From assembly GCA_023423605.1 (NCBI GenBank), contig JAFAFF010000144.1, positions 1 to 8,616 on the forward strand: DNA of 8,616 nt, given 5' to 3'. The position numbers were made by a program, and so were the translations under genes. Below are positions 1 to 6,057 of the stretch, one piece after another; within the stretch, counting starts at the first letter, position 1, and the number at the start of each line of letters is the position of its first letter. The notes under the pieces were generated by a model that ran no database searches, had not been told where the DNA came from, and saw nothing but the letters and a program-made list of their open reading frames with translations. Source of the stretch: Pseudomonadota bacterium. GTDB taxonomy: Bacteria; Pseudomonadota; Gammaproteobacteria; Xanthomonadales; Xanthomonadaceae.

Positions 1-266
1 TGGAAGAGGGGCTGGACCTGCAACTGGTGCCGAAGCTGCGGGCATTCATCTACCTGCCGTTCGAGCATTCGGAGGAACTGCTGGACCAGGATCGTTCGGT
101 ATCGATGTTCGATGCGCTGGGCGACAAAGAATACCTGCAGTATGCCGAGCTGCACCGGGACATCATCCGCCGCTTCGGACGATTCCCGCATCGCAATGCC
201 GTGCTGGGACGCATTCCGACGCCCGAAGAACTGGATTACCTGGCCGAAGGCGGTTTTTCCGGCTGA
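1..266 (+). CDS. DUF924 family protein, C-terminal part (5' end outside window)
   Basis: The reading frame is open from the window's left edge (first full codon at 3) to TGA at 264-266, giving about 87 residues. It shows the conserved C-terminal block of DUF924 proteins: an F-x-YLPFEHSE segment, an SV-x-x-F stretch, then YAELHRDII-RRFGRFPHRN followed by LGR and a T-x-EE-x-x-Y/FL tail. Whole family members are usually about 180-200 residues, so roughly half is missing here. The family has an all-helical fold and no established biochemical role, so I assign none. The stop codon lies within a 10-bp inverted repeat, and SMAG repeats follow immediately. The next gene converges on it from the other strand. 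The family call is based on remembered motif patterns; the missing N-terminus prevents checking length or start. Confidence 0.85.
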   Translation, partial: EEGLDLQLVPKLRAFIYLPFEHSEELLDQDRSVSMFDALGDKEYLQYAELHRDIIRRFGRFPHRNAVLGRIPTPEELDYLAEGGFSG

Positions 267-275
267 AAAACCGCC
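249..275. other. 10-bp perfect inverted repeat spanning the DUF924 stop codon
   Basis: Arms GGCGGTTTTT (249-258) and AAAAACCGCC (266-275) are perfect complements around a 7-nt loop. The loop and right arm share the TGA stop (264-266). The order of the tracts (T-run inside the left arm, A-run inside the right arm) is the reverse of a classical intrinsic terminator, so an mRNA 3'-end or decay-protecting hairpin is a safer reading than a terminator. Confidence 0.5.
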
Positions 276-285
276 GCTTCGCCAC

Positions 286-381
286 GTAGAGCCGGGCTCT
301 GCCCGGCTGGGGCAGCGGCTGGGGCAGCGGGGCAGAGCCCCGCTCTACACGGCTGGACAGCGGGGCAGAGCCCCGCTCTAC
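286..381. repeat. SMAG (GTAG-headed REP-like) palindromes, three copies
   Basis: There are three hairpin units. Unit 1 is forward: GTAG at 286-289, then AGCCGGGC / TCT / GCCCGGCT (290-308). Units 2 and 3 are inverted: AGCGGGGC / AGA / GCCCCGCT plus terminal CTAC, at 326-348 and 359-381. All three 8-bp stems are perfect. A 12-bp word (GGCTGGGGCAGC) is tandemly repeated at 305-316 and 317-328, and unit 3 with its flank looks like a roughly 33-34 bp tandem copy of unit 2. The GTAG head with a short GC-rich palindrome fits the Stenotrophomonas maltophilia SMAG family of REP-like elements, generally thought to be moved by RAYT transposases encoded elsewhere. The position between two convergent genes would let the hairpins act as a two-way transcription end or mRNA stabiliser; that role is inference. 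Confidence 0.9.
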
Positions 382-400
382 ATGGTGTGCGGCGTGTGCC

Positions 401-1327
401 TCAATACTTCGGCACGCCGTTGTCGACTTCGTCCGACCACGCGTCGATGCCGCCGGTGACGTTGGACACCTTGTTGAAACCCAATGCGCGGAACTGTTCG
501 GCAGCCTGCGCGCTGCGCCCGCCGTGGTGGCACAGGAACGCCAGCGCTGTGTCCTTCGGCAGCGCTTCCAGCTCGGCGCGGCCCTGGCCATCGAACACCT
601 TGAACGGCACGCCGACGGCGGCGATGGCGCGCTCTTCCGGCGGACGCACGTCCACCAGCAGCACATTGCCGGCACGCACCAGGTCGTCGGCATCGCGCAC
701 CGACAGCTCGGCGACCGGCTTCGGCGCGTTCGGATTGTCGATGGCCAGGCCCTTGCCGCGGATATCGTCCACCCAGTCGATGGTGATGCCGTCGGCACGG
801 CGCGCGCTGGCCAGGTCGAACTGCACGCGCAGCCCGTTGGATTCAGCCGCGATGGCGTTGTCATCGTGCGGCGCCAGCTGGAAATTCGGCTGGAAGCGCG
901 CATCGATGCTCAGCTGCAGCGAAGCACCCGGTGCATCGGCCAGCGCGCCGCGCAGCATTTCCACCGCTGCCGGGGTGACGGTGATGGATGGCGGCGTGCG
1001 GTCCGGCGCGGCCAGGCCGAGCACGCTGCTCAGTTCGCCGCTGGAAGCCATCTGCAGGATGATGTCGCTGCCACCGACCAGTTCGCCATCGATGTACAGC
1101 TGCGGGATGGTCGGCCAGTCGCCGTAGAGCTTGATGCCTTCGCGGATTTCCTGGTCGGCCAGCACGTTGACGTGCGCGAATTCCACGCCCAGGTCCTGCA
1201 GGGCGCCAACCGCCTTGGCTGAGAATCCGCACTGCGGCATGGAGGGCTGGCCCTTCATGAACAGCACGACGCGGTCGTTGGCGAGGAGGGTGTCGATGCG
1301 CGAACGCAGGGCGGGATCGAGGGACAT
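401..1327 (-). CDS. Grx4-family monothiol glutaredoxin fused to a HesB-like domain and a rhodanese
   Basis: A 308-residue three-part protein. Residues 1-105 are a monothiol glutaredoxin with the CGFS active site (33-36), the WPTIPQLYI segment (71-79) and GGSD (86-89) that bind glutathione; this class carries and transfers [2Fe-2S] clusters. Residues about 114-203 follow the HesB/IscA A-type-carrier pattern (ITVT start, S-x-NGL-x-V, D-W-V-D, then NPNA), but every cluster-binding cysteine is missing; NPNAPK stands where the Cys-Gly-Cys tail would be. Residues about 207-308 are a rhodanese domain with DVR (226-228), the active-site loop CHHGGRS (C266) and the GG-x-x-x-W motif near the end, suggesting sulfur transfer. 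ATG at 1325-1327 opens directly onto the glutaredoxin fold; no good Shine-Dalgarno is visible. A cytoplasmic role in Fe-S assembly or sulfur trafficking is inferred. Usual stand-alone Grx4 proteins are about 105-115 residues, so two-thirds is extension. Confidence 0.93.
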   Translation of the reverse strand: MSLDPALRSRIDTLLANDRVVLFMKGQPSMPQCGFSAKAVGALQDLGVEFAHVNVLADQEIREGIKLYGDWPTIPQLYIDGELVGGSDIILQMASSGELSSVLGLAAPDRTPPSITVTPAAVEMLRGALADAPGASLQLSIDARFQPNFQLAPHDDNAIAAESNGLRVQFDLASARRADGITIDWVDDIRGKGLAIDNPNAPKPVAELSVRDADDLVRAGNVLLVDVRPPEERAIAAVGVPFKVFDGQGRAELEALPKDTALAFLCHHGGRSAQAAEQFRALGFNKVSNVTGGIDAWSDEVDNGVPKY

Positions 1328-1357
1328 GAGGGTCGGGTCCGGAAGAGCGAGCTGTCG

Positions 1358-1363
1358 ATTCTA
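1358..1363 (-). promoter_or_regulatory. Putative -10 box for the glutaredoxin-rhodanese gene
   Basis: On the minus strand these bases read TAGAAT, one mismatch from TATAAT. They would place transcription start about 24 nt before the ATG at 1327. No convincing -35 hexamer is seen at normal spacing, so this is a motif match only. Confidence 0.35.
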
Positions 1364-1384
1364 CCCGCCATGGCATCATGGGGC

Positions 1385-2218
1385 ATGACCACTCCGGAAA
1401 CATTGAATCGCATGCCCGGCGGGCTCCGGCACTGGCGGGCGTGGTTGCTGCTGTCGCAGCTGCTGGTGGCGGTGGCCTGGTCCGCCGCTGGCTGGACGTG
1501 GGGCCTGCTGTTGCTGCTGGCCAGCCACGCGCTGTTCCTGGTGCCGGTATTCCTGCCCAACAGCCGGTTCTATGCGCCGGTGTGCAGCCGGCTGCCGGAC
1601 GCCGCAGGCAATGCCGTCTGGCTGACCATCGACGATGGGCCGGGAGTGGACACGCTTGCGGTGCTGGATCTGCTGGACCGGCATGACGCCCGCGCCACCT
1701 TCTTCGTGGTGGGCGAGCGCGCGCAGGCGCAGCCGGCGCTGGTGCGCGAGATACTGCGGCGCGGGCATGAGCTGGGCAACCACAGCCACACCCATCCGCA
1801 GGCCCGCTTCTGGCGCCTGGGACCGATGGCGATGGCGGCGGAGATCGAACAATGCCAGCAGGTCCTGCAGGCGATCTGCGGGCAGCCACCGCGCTGGTAC
1901 CGCTCGGTGGTGGGCATGACCAACCCCTTCGTGGCACCGGTGCTGCGACGGCTGGCGCTGCAGCGCGTAGGCTGGAGCGCGCGCGGTTACGACGGCGTGG
2001 ACTGCACCGCACCGCAGGTGCTGGCACGCCTGCTGCCGGACCTGAGGCCGGGGGCGATCGTGCTGCTGCACGAGGGCGCCGCGCATGGCCAGAATCCCGC
2101 GATCATCGAAGGCGTGCTGCGCGCGCTTGCCGAACGGGGACTGCAGGCACGGTTGCCGCTGTCGCTGGAGGCTGCGCTCAGCCCGGCGGACGCACGGCCA
2201 CCAGCAGCCAACTGTTGA
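1385..2218 (+). CDS. Membrane-anchored polysaccharide deacetylase (NodB homology domain)
   Basis: From ATG 1385 the product has 277 residues. Two hydrophobic stretches (about 18-36 and 38-57) should anchor it in the inner membrane. The rest is a carbohydrate esterase 4/NodB domain: motif 1 TIDDGP (81-86; D83 catalytic base, D84 metal), motif 2 HSHTH (H133 and H137 metal ligands), motif 3 around R173 (YRSVVGMTNP), motif 4 RGYD (200-203) and motif 5 LLHE (227-230; H229). Such enzymes remove N- or O-acetyl groups from surface sugars; the substrate here is unknown. Motif 3 departs from the more usual R-x-P form. The start is uncertain: in-frame ATGs lie at 1370, 1385 and 1412 and none has a strong ribosome-binding site; 1385 is a compromise. 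The last 41 bp overlap the 3' end of the opposing methyltransferase gene. Confidence 0.9.
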   Translation: MTTPETLNRMPGGLRHWRAWLLLSQLLVAVAWSAAGWTWGLLLLLASHALFLVPVFLPNSRFYAPVCSRLPDAAGNAVWLTIDDGPGVDTLAVLDLLDRHDARATFFVVGERAQAQPALVREILRRGHELGNHSHTHPQARFWRLGPMAMAAEIEQCQQVLQAICGQPPRWYRSVVGMTNPFVAPVLRRLALQRVGWSARGYDGVDCTAPQVLARLLPDLRPGAIVLLHEGAAHGQNPAIIEGVLRALAERGLQARLPLSLEAALSPADARPPAANC

Positions 2219-2903
2219 ACGGCGTGCGGCCATGCAGCGGCTGCAGGGCCACCAGGTGCAGCCCGGACCGCGCCAGCAGCTCCTGCAGCACAAGACGTCC
2301 GGGATAATGGCGGGGGCGCATGCCCATCCATCCCGACAGCCACGCCAGTCGATCGGCCATCCGCGTGGTGCGGTCGCGGCGGTCGCCCAGCGCCAGCGGC
2401 GTGCGCAGCACCAGCCTGCCGCCGGGGGCGACGCGTCCGGCGGCGGCCTGCAGCAGCATGGCCTGTGCCGGTGCATCGAAATACTGCAGGACATCCAGCA
2501 GCGCCACATCGCCGACGTGCGGTGGCAGGGGATGCTGCAGGTCGGCGTGCTGGAACCGCATTGCCTGCAGGCCGGCGTGCCGCGCCGCGCGCGTAGCCGC
2601 GGCAATCTTGCCCGGGTCCACATCCACGCCGACATAGGGCTTCACGCCGCCGCGCTGGCGCATCACATGGCCCAGCAGGCCCAGCCCGCACCCCAGGTCG
2701 AGCAGTGGCAGCGACGCCGCGGGCAAGGAGCGCAGCACACCGTCATACAGCGGGTCGCTGCCCAGTTTGGCGCGCGTGTAGTAGTAGGTGCTGCGGTTGC
2801 CCCACGGCCTGTGTGGCAGGAACGCGGTGGCGATGCGGTGTGCCTGCGCCGGAGCCAGCGGCAGTGCGTGCAGCGGCGGGTCGCTGGCAGGCACGCCGTC
2901 CAC
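2178..2903 (-). CDS. Class I SAM-dependent methyltransferase
   Basis: With a GTG start at 2903 the protein has 241 residues. Motif I is LLDLGCGLGLLG (67-78), followed by the SAM-ribose acidic strand VGVDVDP (91-97), an acidic HAD segment (D121), motif II around DVALLDVLQYFD (132-143) and motif III GGRLVL (161-166). This is the Rossmann-fold methyltransferase layout. A conserved-looking leader (PWGNRSTYYYTRAKLGSDPLY) precedes it. The acceptor cannot be read from sequence. The ORF extends in frame to an ATG at 2969, but that would overlap the upstream SGNH gene by 61 bp and those codons look like its shadow. GTG 2903 lies 5 bp after the SGNH stop; GTG 2894 is another option. It is the last gene of a three-gene leftward operon, and its own 3' end overlaps the deacetylase gene coming from the other side. 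Confidence 0.87.
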   Translation of the reverse strand: MDGVPASDPPLHALPLAPAQAHRIATAFLPHRPWGNRSTYYYTRAKLGSDPLYDGVLRSLPAASLPLLDLGCGLGLLGHVMRQRGGVKPYVGVDVDPGKIAAATRAARHAGLQAMRFQHADLQHPLPPHVGDVALLDVLQYFDAPAQAMLLQAAAGRVAPGGRLVLRTPLALGDRRDRTTRMADRLAWLSGWMGMRPRHYPGRLVLQELLARSGLHLVALQPLHGRTPFNSWLLVAVRPPG

Positions 2904-2908
2904 CGCTT

Positions 2909-3526
2909 TCAGTGCGGTTGCGGCATTGCGAGCAGACGCTCGGCCAGCGGCATGGCGCGCTCGGTCCACAGCCGGTACATGGATGCCGAAGGGTGCAGGC
3001 CGTCGTCGGCCAGCATGGCCGGATCATGGCCATGCTGGCGGGACAGCGCGGTGATATCGACGAACGCCACGCCATGCGCGGCACAGGCATGTGCGGCGGC
3101 CGCGTTGTAGCCATCCAGCTCGCGGGCGATGAGCGTGCGGTCACGGCCCTGGGCGAACGGCGTGACGCCCCAGTCCGGGATCGACAGGACCAGCACGCGC
3201 CGTGGCTGGCCAGCGGCGAAACCGAGCGCGCGCTGCAGCAGGGCTTCGAAGCGCGGACGGTAGTCGTCGAGCGGACGCCCGCGATACTGGTCGTTGACGC
3301 CGATCAGCAGGCTGACGAAGTCAAAGCAGCCCTGCGGCGCATCGGCGTCGATGCCGGCATCCAGCTCGTCGGTGGTCCAGCCGGTGGTGGCGATGGTGCG
3401 GGGATCTTCCAGGGCGATGCCGCGCGCGCGCAGTTCGCTGGCCAACTGGTGCGGCCAGCGATCTTCCGCAGCCACGCCTTCGCCGATGGTGTAGGAATCG
3501 CCCAGCGCGAGGTAACCCAGTGCCAT
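2909..3526 (-). CDS. SGNH/GDSL-family hydrolase (esterase/lipase-like)
   Basis: A complete 205-residue protein with all four SGNH blocks: block I GDSYTIGEG (nucleophile S11), block II glycine in TTGWTT (G49), block III GVND (76-79; N78) and block V DGLHP (catalytic D175 and H178). The family hydrolyses carboxylic esters such as acyl or acetyl groups on lipids and sugars. No signal peptide or membrane segment is visible, so it should be cytoplasmic unless the start is wrong; the block I motif begins only nine residues in, leaving no room for a leader. Its ATG lies 5 bp after the aminotransferase stop without an optimal ribosome-binding site, which suggests translational coupling. The methyltransferase follows after another 5 bp. 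The precise substrate is unknown. Confidence 0.92.
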   Translation of the reverse strand: MALGYLALGDSYTIGEGVAAEDRWPHQLASELRARGIALEDPRTIATTGWTTDELDAGIDADAPQGCFDFVSLLIGVNDQYRGRPLDDYRPRFEALLQRALGFAAGQPRRVLVLSIPDWGVTPFAQGRDRTLIARELDGYNAAAAHACAAHGVAFVDITALSRQHGHDPAMLADDGLHPSASMYRLWTERAMPLAERLLAMPQPH

Positions 3527-3531
3527 GATGT

Positions 3532-4806
3532 TCAGGCCACCGAGCGCTGTGGCTTGAGCGGCACGACCTTGCGGTTGGCCTCCGCGCGGCGTGCGAGCGC
3601 CCGGTCGATGCGGGCGAACACCTCGCGCATCACCGATGCCTCCGGCAGCAGGGTGACGCGGAAATGATGGCGGTAGGGCACGTTGAAGCTGGAGCCCGGC
3701 ACCACCAGCACGCCTTCCTGGTTCATCAGGTCCAGCGCGAACTGGTGGTCATCGAAAGCCCTGGCGGCATCGCCGACCACGGCCGGGAAGGCATACAGGG
3801 CACCGGCGGGCGCCACCAGGGACAGGTGCTCGCTGGCGGCGCAGGCATCGATGACCGCACGCCGGGTTTCATACAGGCGGCCTCCCGGCAGGCACAGCGG
3901 GGTGATGGTGTCCGGGCCGTTCACCGCCGCGTCGATGGCGTACTGGCCGGGGACATTGGCACACAGCCGCAGGGCGCTGAGCAGGTCCATAGCCGCACGG
4001 AATTCGTCCAGTTGGCCAGCGGCACCGGACAGCATCGCCCAGCCAACCCGCCAGCCGCAGGCGCGGTGCACCTTGCTGAGGCCGCTGAAGGTGATGCAGG
4101 GGGTATCGCCGGCCAGCGGCGCGACCGGCTGGAATACGGCGTCGTCGTACAGGATCTGGTCGTAGATCTCATCGACCATCAGCAGCAGGTCGTGCTTGCG
4201 CGCGATGGCCACGATGCGTTCCAGCAGTTCGCGCGGATAGCTGGCGCCGCTGGGGTTGTTCGGGTTGATCAGCACGATGGCGCGGGTCCGTGAGGACACC
4301 AGTGCTTCGATCTCCACCGGGTCCGGCTGGAAGCCGTTCTCAGGCGCGCAGCGGTAATACACCGGGCGGCCATCGTTGAGGATGGTGGCTGCCGACCACA
4401 GCGGATAATCCGGGGAAGGCACCAGCACTTCATCGCCGGGGTTGAGCAGCGCGCGCAGCGACAGGTCGATCAGCTCGCTGACGCCGTTGCCGACGAAGAC
4501 CCGGTCGGGATGGGCATCGGGCGCGCCACGCCGCGCGTAGGCCGCTGCAATGGCTTCGCGCGCCACCGGCAGGCCCTGCTGGTGGGTATAGGGATCGGTG
4601 CGGCCCATGTCATCGGCAATGGCGTGCTGCAGGTGCTCGGGCGCGCGGAAGCCGAAATTGCCGGGGTTGCCGATGTTCAGCTTGATCAGCCTGTGGCCCT
4701 GCGCTTCCAGTTCCCGCGCTCGCCGTGCCAGCTCTCCGCGGATCTCGTAGCGCACTTCGGACAGGCGCTCGCGGATGGCCAGGGGCTTGGAGGTGGGGGT
4801 GGACAT
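3532..4806 (-). CDS. alaA: PLP-dependent aminotransferase, AlaA-like (alanine/valine-pyruvate type)
   Basis: From ATG 4806 the product has 424 residues. It aligns by eye with E. coli AlaA (YfbQ, about 405 residues): YEIRG near the start, LNIGNP (43-48), VGNGVSELI (105-113), SPDYPLW (131-137), NPNNPSGA (181-188), VDEIYDQILYDD (211-222), SGLSK with PLP lysine K245, RLCANVP (280-286), PGGRLYE (307-313) and the substrate-carboxylate arginine in HFRVTLLP (R383). These are fold-type I aminotransferase landmarks, and the likely reaction is glutamate plus pyruvate to alanine plus 2-oxoglutarate. Substrate choice is inferred from similarity. An in-frame ATG at 4830 adds eight residues and is possible; the longer open frame up to 5034 crosses into the divergent rsgA gene and is rejected. 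It is the first gene of a tight operon with the SGNH hydrolase and methyltransferase. Confidence 0.93.
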   Translation of the reverse strand: MSTPTSKPLAIRERLSEVRYEIRGELARRARELEAQGHRLIKLNIGNPGNFGFRAPEHLQHAIADDMGRTDPYTHQQGLPVAREAIAAAYARRGAPDAHPDRVFVGNGVSELIDLSLRALLNPGDEVLVPSPDYPLWSAATILNDGRPVYYRCAPENGFQPDPVEIEALVSSRTRAIVLINPNNPSGASYPRELLERIVAIARKHDLLLMVDEIYDQILYDDAVFQPVAPLAGDTPCITFSGLSKVHRACGWRVGWAMLSGAAGQLDEFRAAMDLLSALRLCANVPGQYAIDAAVNGPDTITPLCLPGGRLYETRRAVIDACAASEHLSLVAPAGALYAFPAVVGDAARAFDDHQFALDLMNQEGVLVVPGSSFNVPYRHHFRVTLLPEASVMREVFARIDRALARRAEANRKVVPLKPQRSVA

Positions 4807-4839
4807 GTCAAGCAGGCCGTCGATGGGCATGGAAAGGCC

Positions 4840-4870
4840 ATGGTAGCGGAATTGCTGCAGTGCATGGCAA
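4840..4870 (-). promoter_or_regulatory. Possible promoter for the aminotransferase operon
   Basis: On the minus strand TTGCCA (4870-4865) is followed 19 bp later by TACCAT (4845-4840). The hexamers are reasonable but the spacer is longer than the ideal 17. The box sits 9 bp before the alternative ATG 4830 and 33 bp before ATG 4806. Motif match only. Confidence 0.3.
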
Positions 4871-4903
4871 GCGTGCCGCCGCGTCCGTGCACGTCCATCC
4901 CGG

Positions 4904-4909
4904 TAGAAT
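4904..4909 (+). promoter_or_regulatory. -10 box of rsgA, placed for a leaderless transcript
   Basis: TAGAAT lies 7 bp before the rsgA ATG at 4917, which puts the expected transcription start on or next to the A of that ATG. No Shine-Dalgarno precedes the ATG. The -35 region is weak. The same spacing is seen in front of the gene at 6058. Confidence 0.45.
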
Positions 4910-4916
4910 GCGCACG

Positions 4917-6002
4917 ATGACTGGAACCCCCGATTACACCGCGCTGCAGACCATCGGCTGGCCCTGGCCGGGACTGCCCGCGCAGGACGACCAGGCGGAC
5001 TGGCACGCGGCGATGGCCGTGCATCCGCAGGCACGGCCGGCGCGGGTGATCGAACAGCACCGTACCCATTACGTGGTGGCCGATGGACCGGACGTGTCCA
5101 TCAAGGCCGAGTCGCTGCCGGAATGGCAACGCCCGCGCTTCCCCAGCCATGAACGCCCGGCGGTTGGCGACTGGGTGCTGCTGGACGGGGTGCGCATCGT
5201 GGCGCTGCTGCCACGGCGTACATCCATCAAGCGTGGCGCCGCCGGCGAGCATTACCACCAGCAGGTGATCGCCGCCAACGTCGACACGGTGTTCATCGTC
5301 TGCGGGCTGGATGCGGACTTCAATCCGCGACGCATCGAGCGCTACCTGCTGCTGGTGGGCGGTGGCGGTGCCGAACCGGTGGTGGTGCTGACCAAGGCCG
5401 ACCAGACCGAGTACACCGAAGACGCGCTGGCGGTGCTGGAAGAACTGGAGGTTCAGGGCATCGCGCTGCGTGCGGTGAACGGGCTGGACCCGGACAGCGT
5501 GGCCAGCCTGCTGCCGTGGCTGCGGGCGGGCCGCACCGTGGTGCTGGTGGGGTCATCGGGTGCGGGCAAGTCCACGCTGACCAACACGCTGCTCGGCGAG
5601 CAGCGGATGAGGACCAATACGGTGCGCGCGAACGATTCGCGCGGCCGGCATACCACCACCCATCGCGCGCTGATGCCGCTGCCGGCGGGCGCCTGCCTGA
5701 TCGACACGCCGGGCATGCGCGAACTGAAGCCGACCGGTGAAGAGACACTGGCCGAAGGCGGGTTCTCGGATATCGAGGAACTGGCGGCGCAGTGCCGCTT
5801 CCGCGATTGCCTGCACCAGCAGGAGCCGGGCTGTGCGGTACGCGCGGCCATCGATGCCGGCGAGATCGAGGAGAGCCGGGTTCTCAACTATTTCAAGCTG
5901 AAGGAAGAAGTGGCGGCGGCGGCGGCCAAGCTGGCGGTGCGCCAGGCGGAAACCGCGCAGGAACGCCGCAGCGCCGCCAGGAAACCGCGTCGCCGCCGAT
6001 AG
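4917..6002 (+). CDS. rsgA: RsgA, ribosome small-subunit-dependent circularly permuted GTPase
   Basis: A 361-residue protein. An N-terminal OB-fold region (about 40-105) precedes the GTPase motifs in the permuted order that defines RsgA/YjeQ: G4 TKAD (159-162), G1 P-loop GSSGAGKST (212-220), the switch region GRHTTTHR (243-250; G2) and G3 DTPG (263-266). A C-terminal zinc knuckle follows, with C293, C298, H300 and C306 in CRFRDCLHQQEPGC. The protein ends in a lysine/arginine-rich tail (RRSAARKPRRRR), likely to touch rRNA. The family checks late maturation of the 30S subunit and releases assembly factors. ATG 4917 is favoured because it fits the -10 box for a leaderless mRNA; an in-frame ATG at 4908 lies inside that box. 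It is divergent from the aminotransferase operon. The usual neighbour orn is not here, so a second rsgA elsewhere in the genome is possible. Confidence 0.96.
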   Translation: MTGTPDYTALQTIGWPWPGLPAQDDQADWHAAMAVHPQARPARVIEQHRTHYVVADGPDVSIKAESLPEWQRPRFPSHERPAVGDWVLLDGVRIVALLPRRTSIKRGAAGEHYHQQVIAANVDTVFIVCGLDADFNPRRIERYLLLVGGGGAEPVVVLTKADQTEYTEDALAVLEELEVQGIALRAVNGLDPDSVASLLPWLRAGRTVVLVGSSGAGKSTLTNTLLGEQRMRTNTVRANDSRGRHTTTHRALMPLPAGACLIDTPGMRELKPTGEETLAEGGFSDIEELAAQCRFRDCLHQQEPGCAVRAAIDAGEIEESRVLNYFKLKEEVAAAAAKLAVRQAETAQERRSAARKPRRRR

Positions 6003-6003
6003 G

Positions 6004-6019
6004 GCCCATGGACATGGGC
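6004..6019 (+). terminator. Small hairpin directly after rsgA
   Basis: GCCCAT (6004-6009) pairs with ATGGGC (6014-6019) around a GGAC loop, starting 2 bp after the rsgA stop codon. There is no following T-run, so it may only be an mRNA 3' hairpin or a weak terminator ahead of the next gene's own promoter. Confidence 0.3.
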
Positions 6020-6044
6020 ATGCTGGCTGGTTTGACGCATGGGG

Positions 6045-6050
6045 TATAGT
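6045..6050 (+). promoter_or_regulatory. -10 box of the QEGLA-motif gene, placed for a leaderless transcript
   Basis: TATAGT ends 7 bp before the ATG at 6058, so transcription should begin at or beside the start codon. No ribosome-binding site is present. A TTGACG at 6032-6037 is only 7 bp upstream of this box, too near to be its -35. Confidence 0.5.
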
Positions 6051-6057
6051 CCGGCGC

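Noticed and set aside
286..381. CRISPR array
   Set aside because: The units are inverted palindromes with tiny, related spacers, not regular direct repeats with unique spacers; they fit SMAG elements.
861..2027. Long minus-strand open frame (388 codons) across the glutaredoxin and deacetylase genes
   Set aside because: Low-complexity Ala/Arg/Pro-rich translation typical of antisense frames in high-GC DNA; both underlying genes have clear family motifs.
2904..2969. ATG start for the methyltransferase at 2969
   Set aside because: It would overlap the SGNH coding end by 61 bp, and the added residues look like an out-of-frame shadow of that gene; not fully excluded.
2085..3110. Plus-strand open frame (341 codons) opposite the methyltransferase and SGNH genes
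   Set aside because: It is antisense to two genes with complete catalytic motifs and shows Gln/His/Arg-rich shadow composition with no recognisable domain.
4807..5034. N-terminal extension of the aminotransferase to 5034
   Set aside because: It would run through the divergent promoter region into rsgA, and the extra residues are Arg/Pro-rich with no similarity to aminotransferases.
6032..6037. TTGACG as a -35 box for the QEGLA gene
   Set aside because: Only 7 bp separates it from TATAGT, far less than the 16-18 bp needed.
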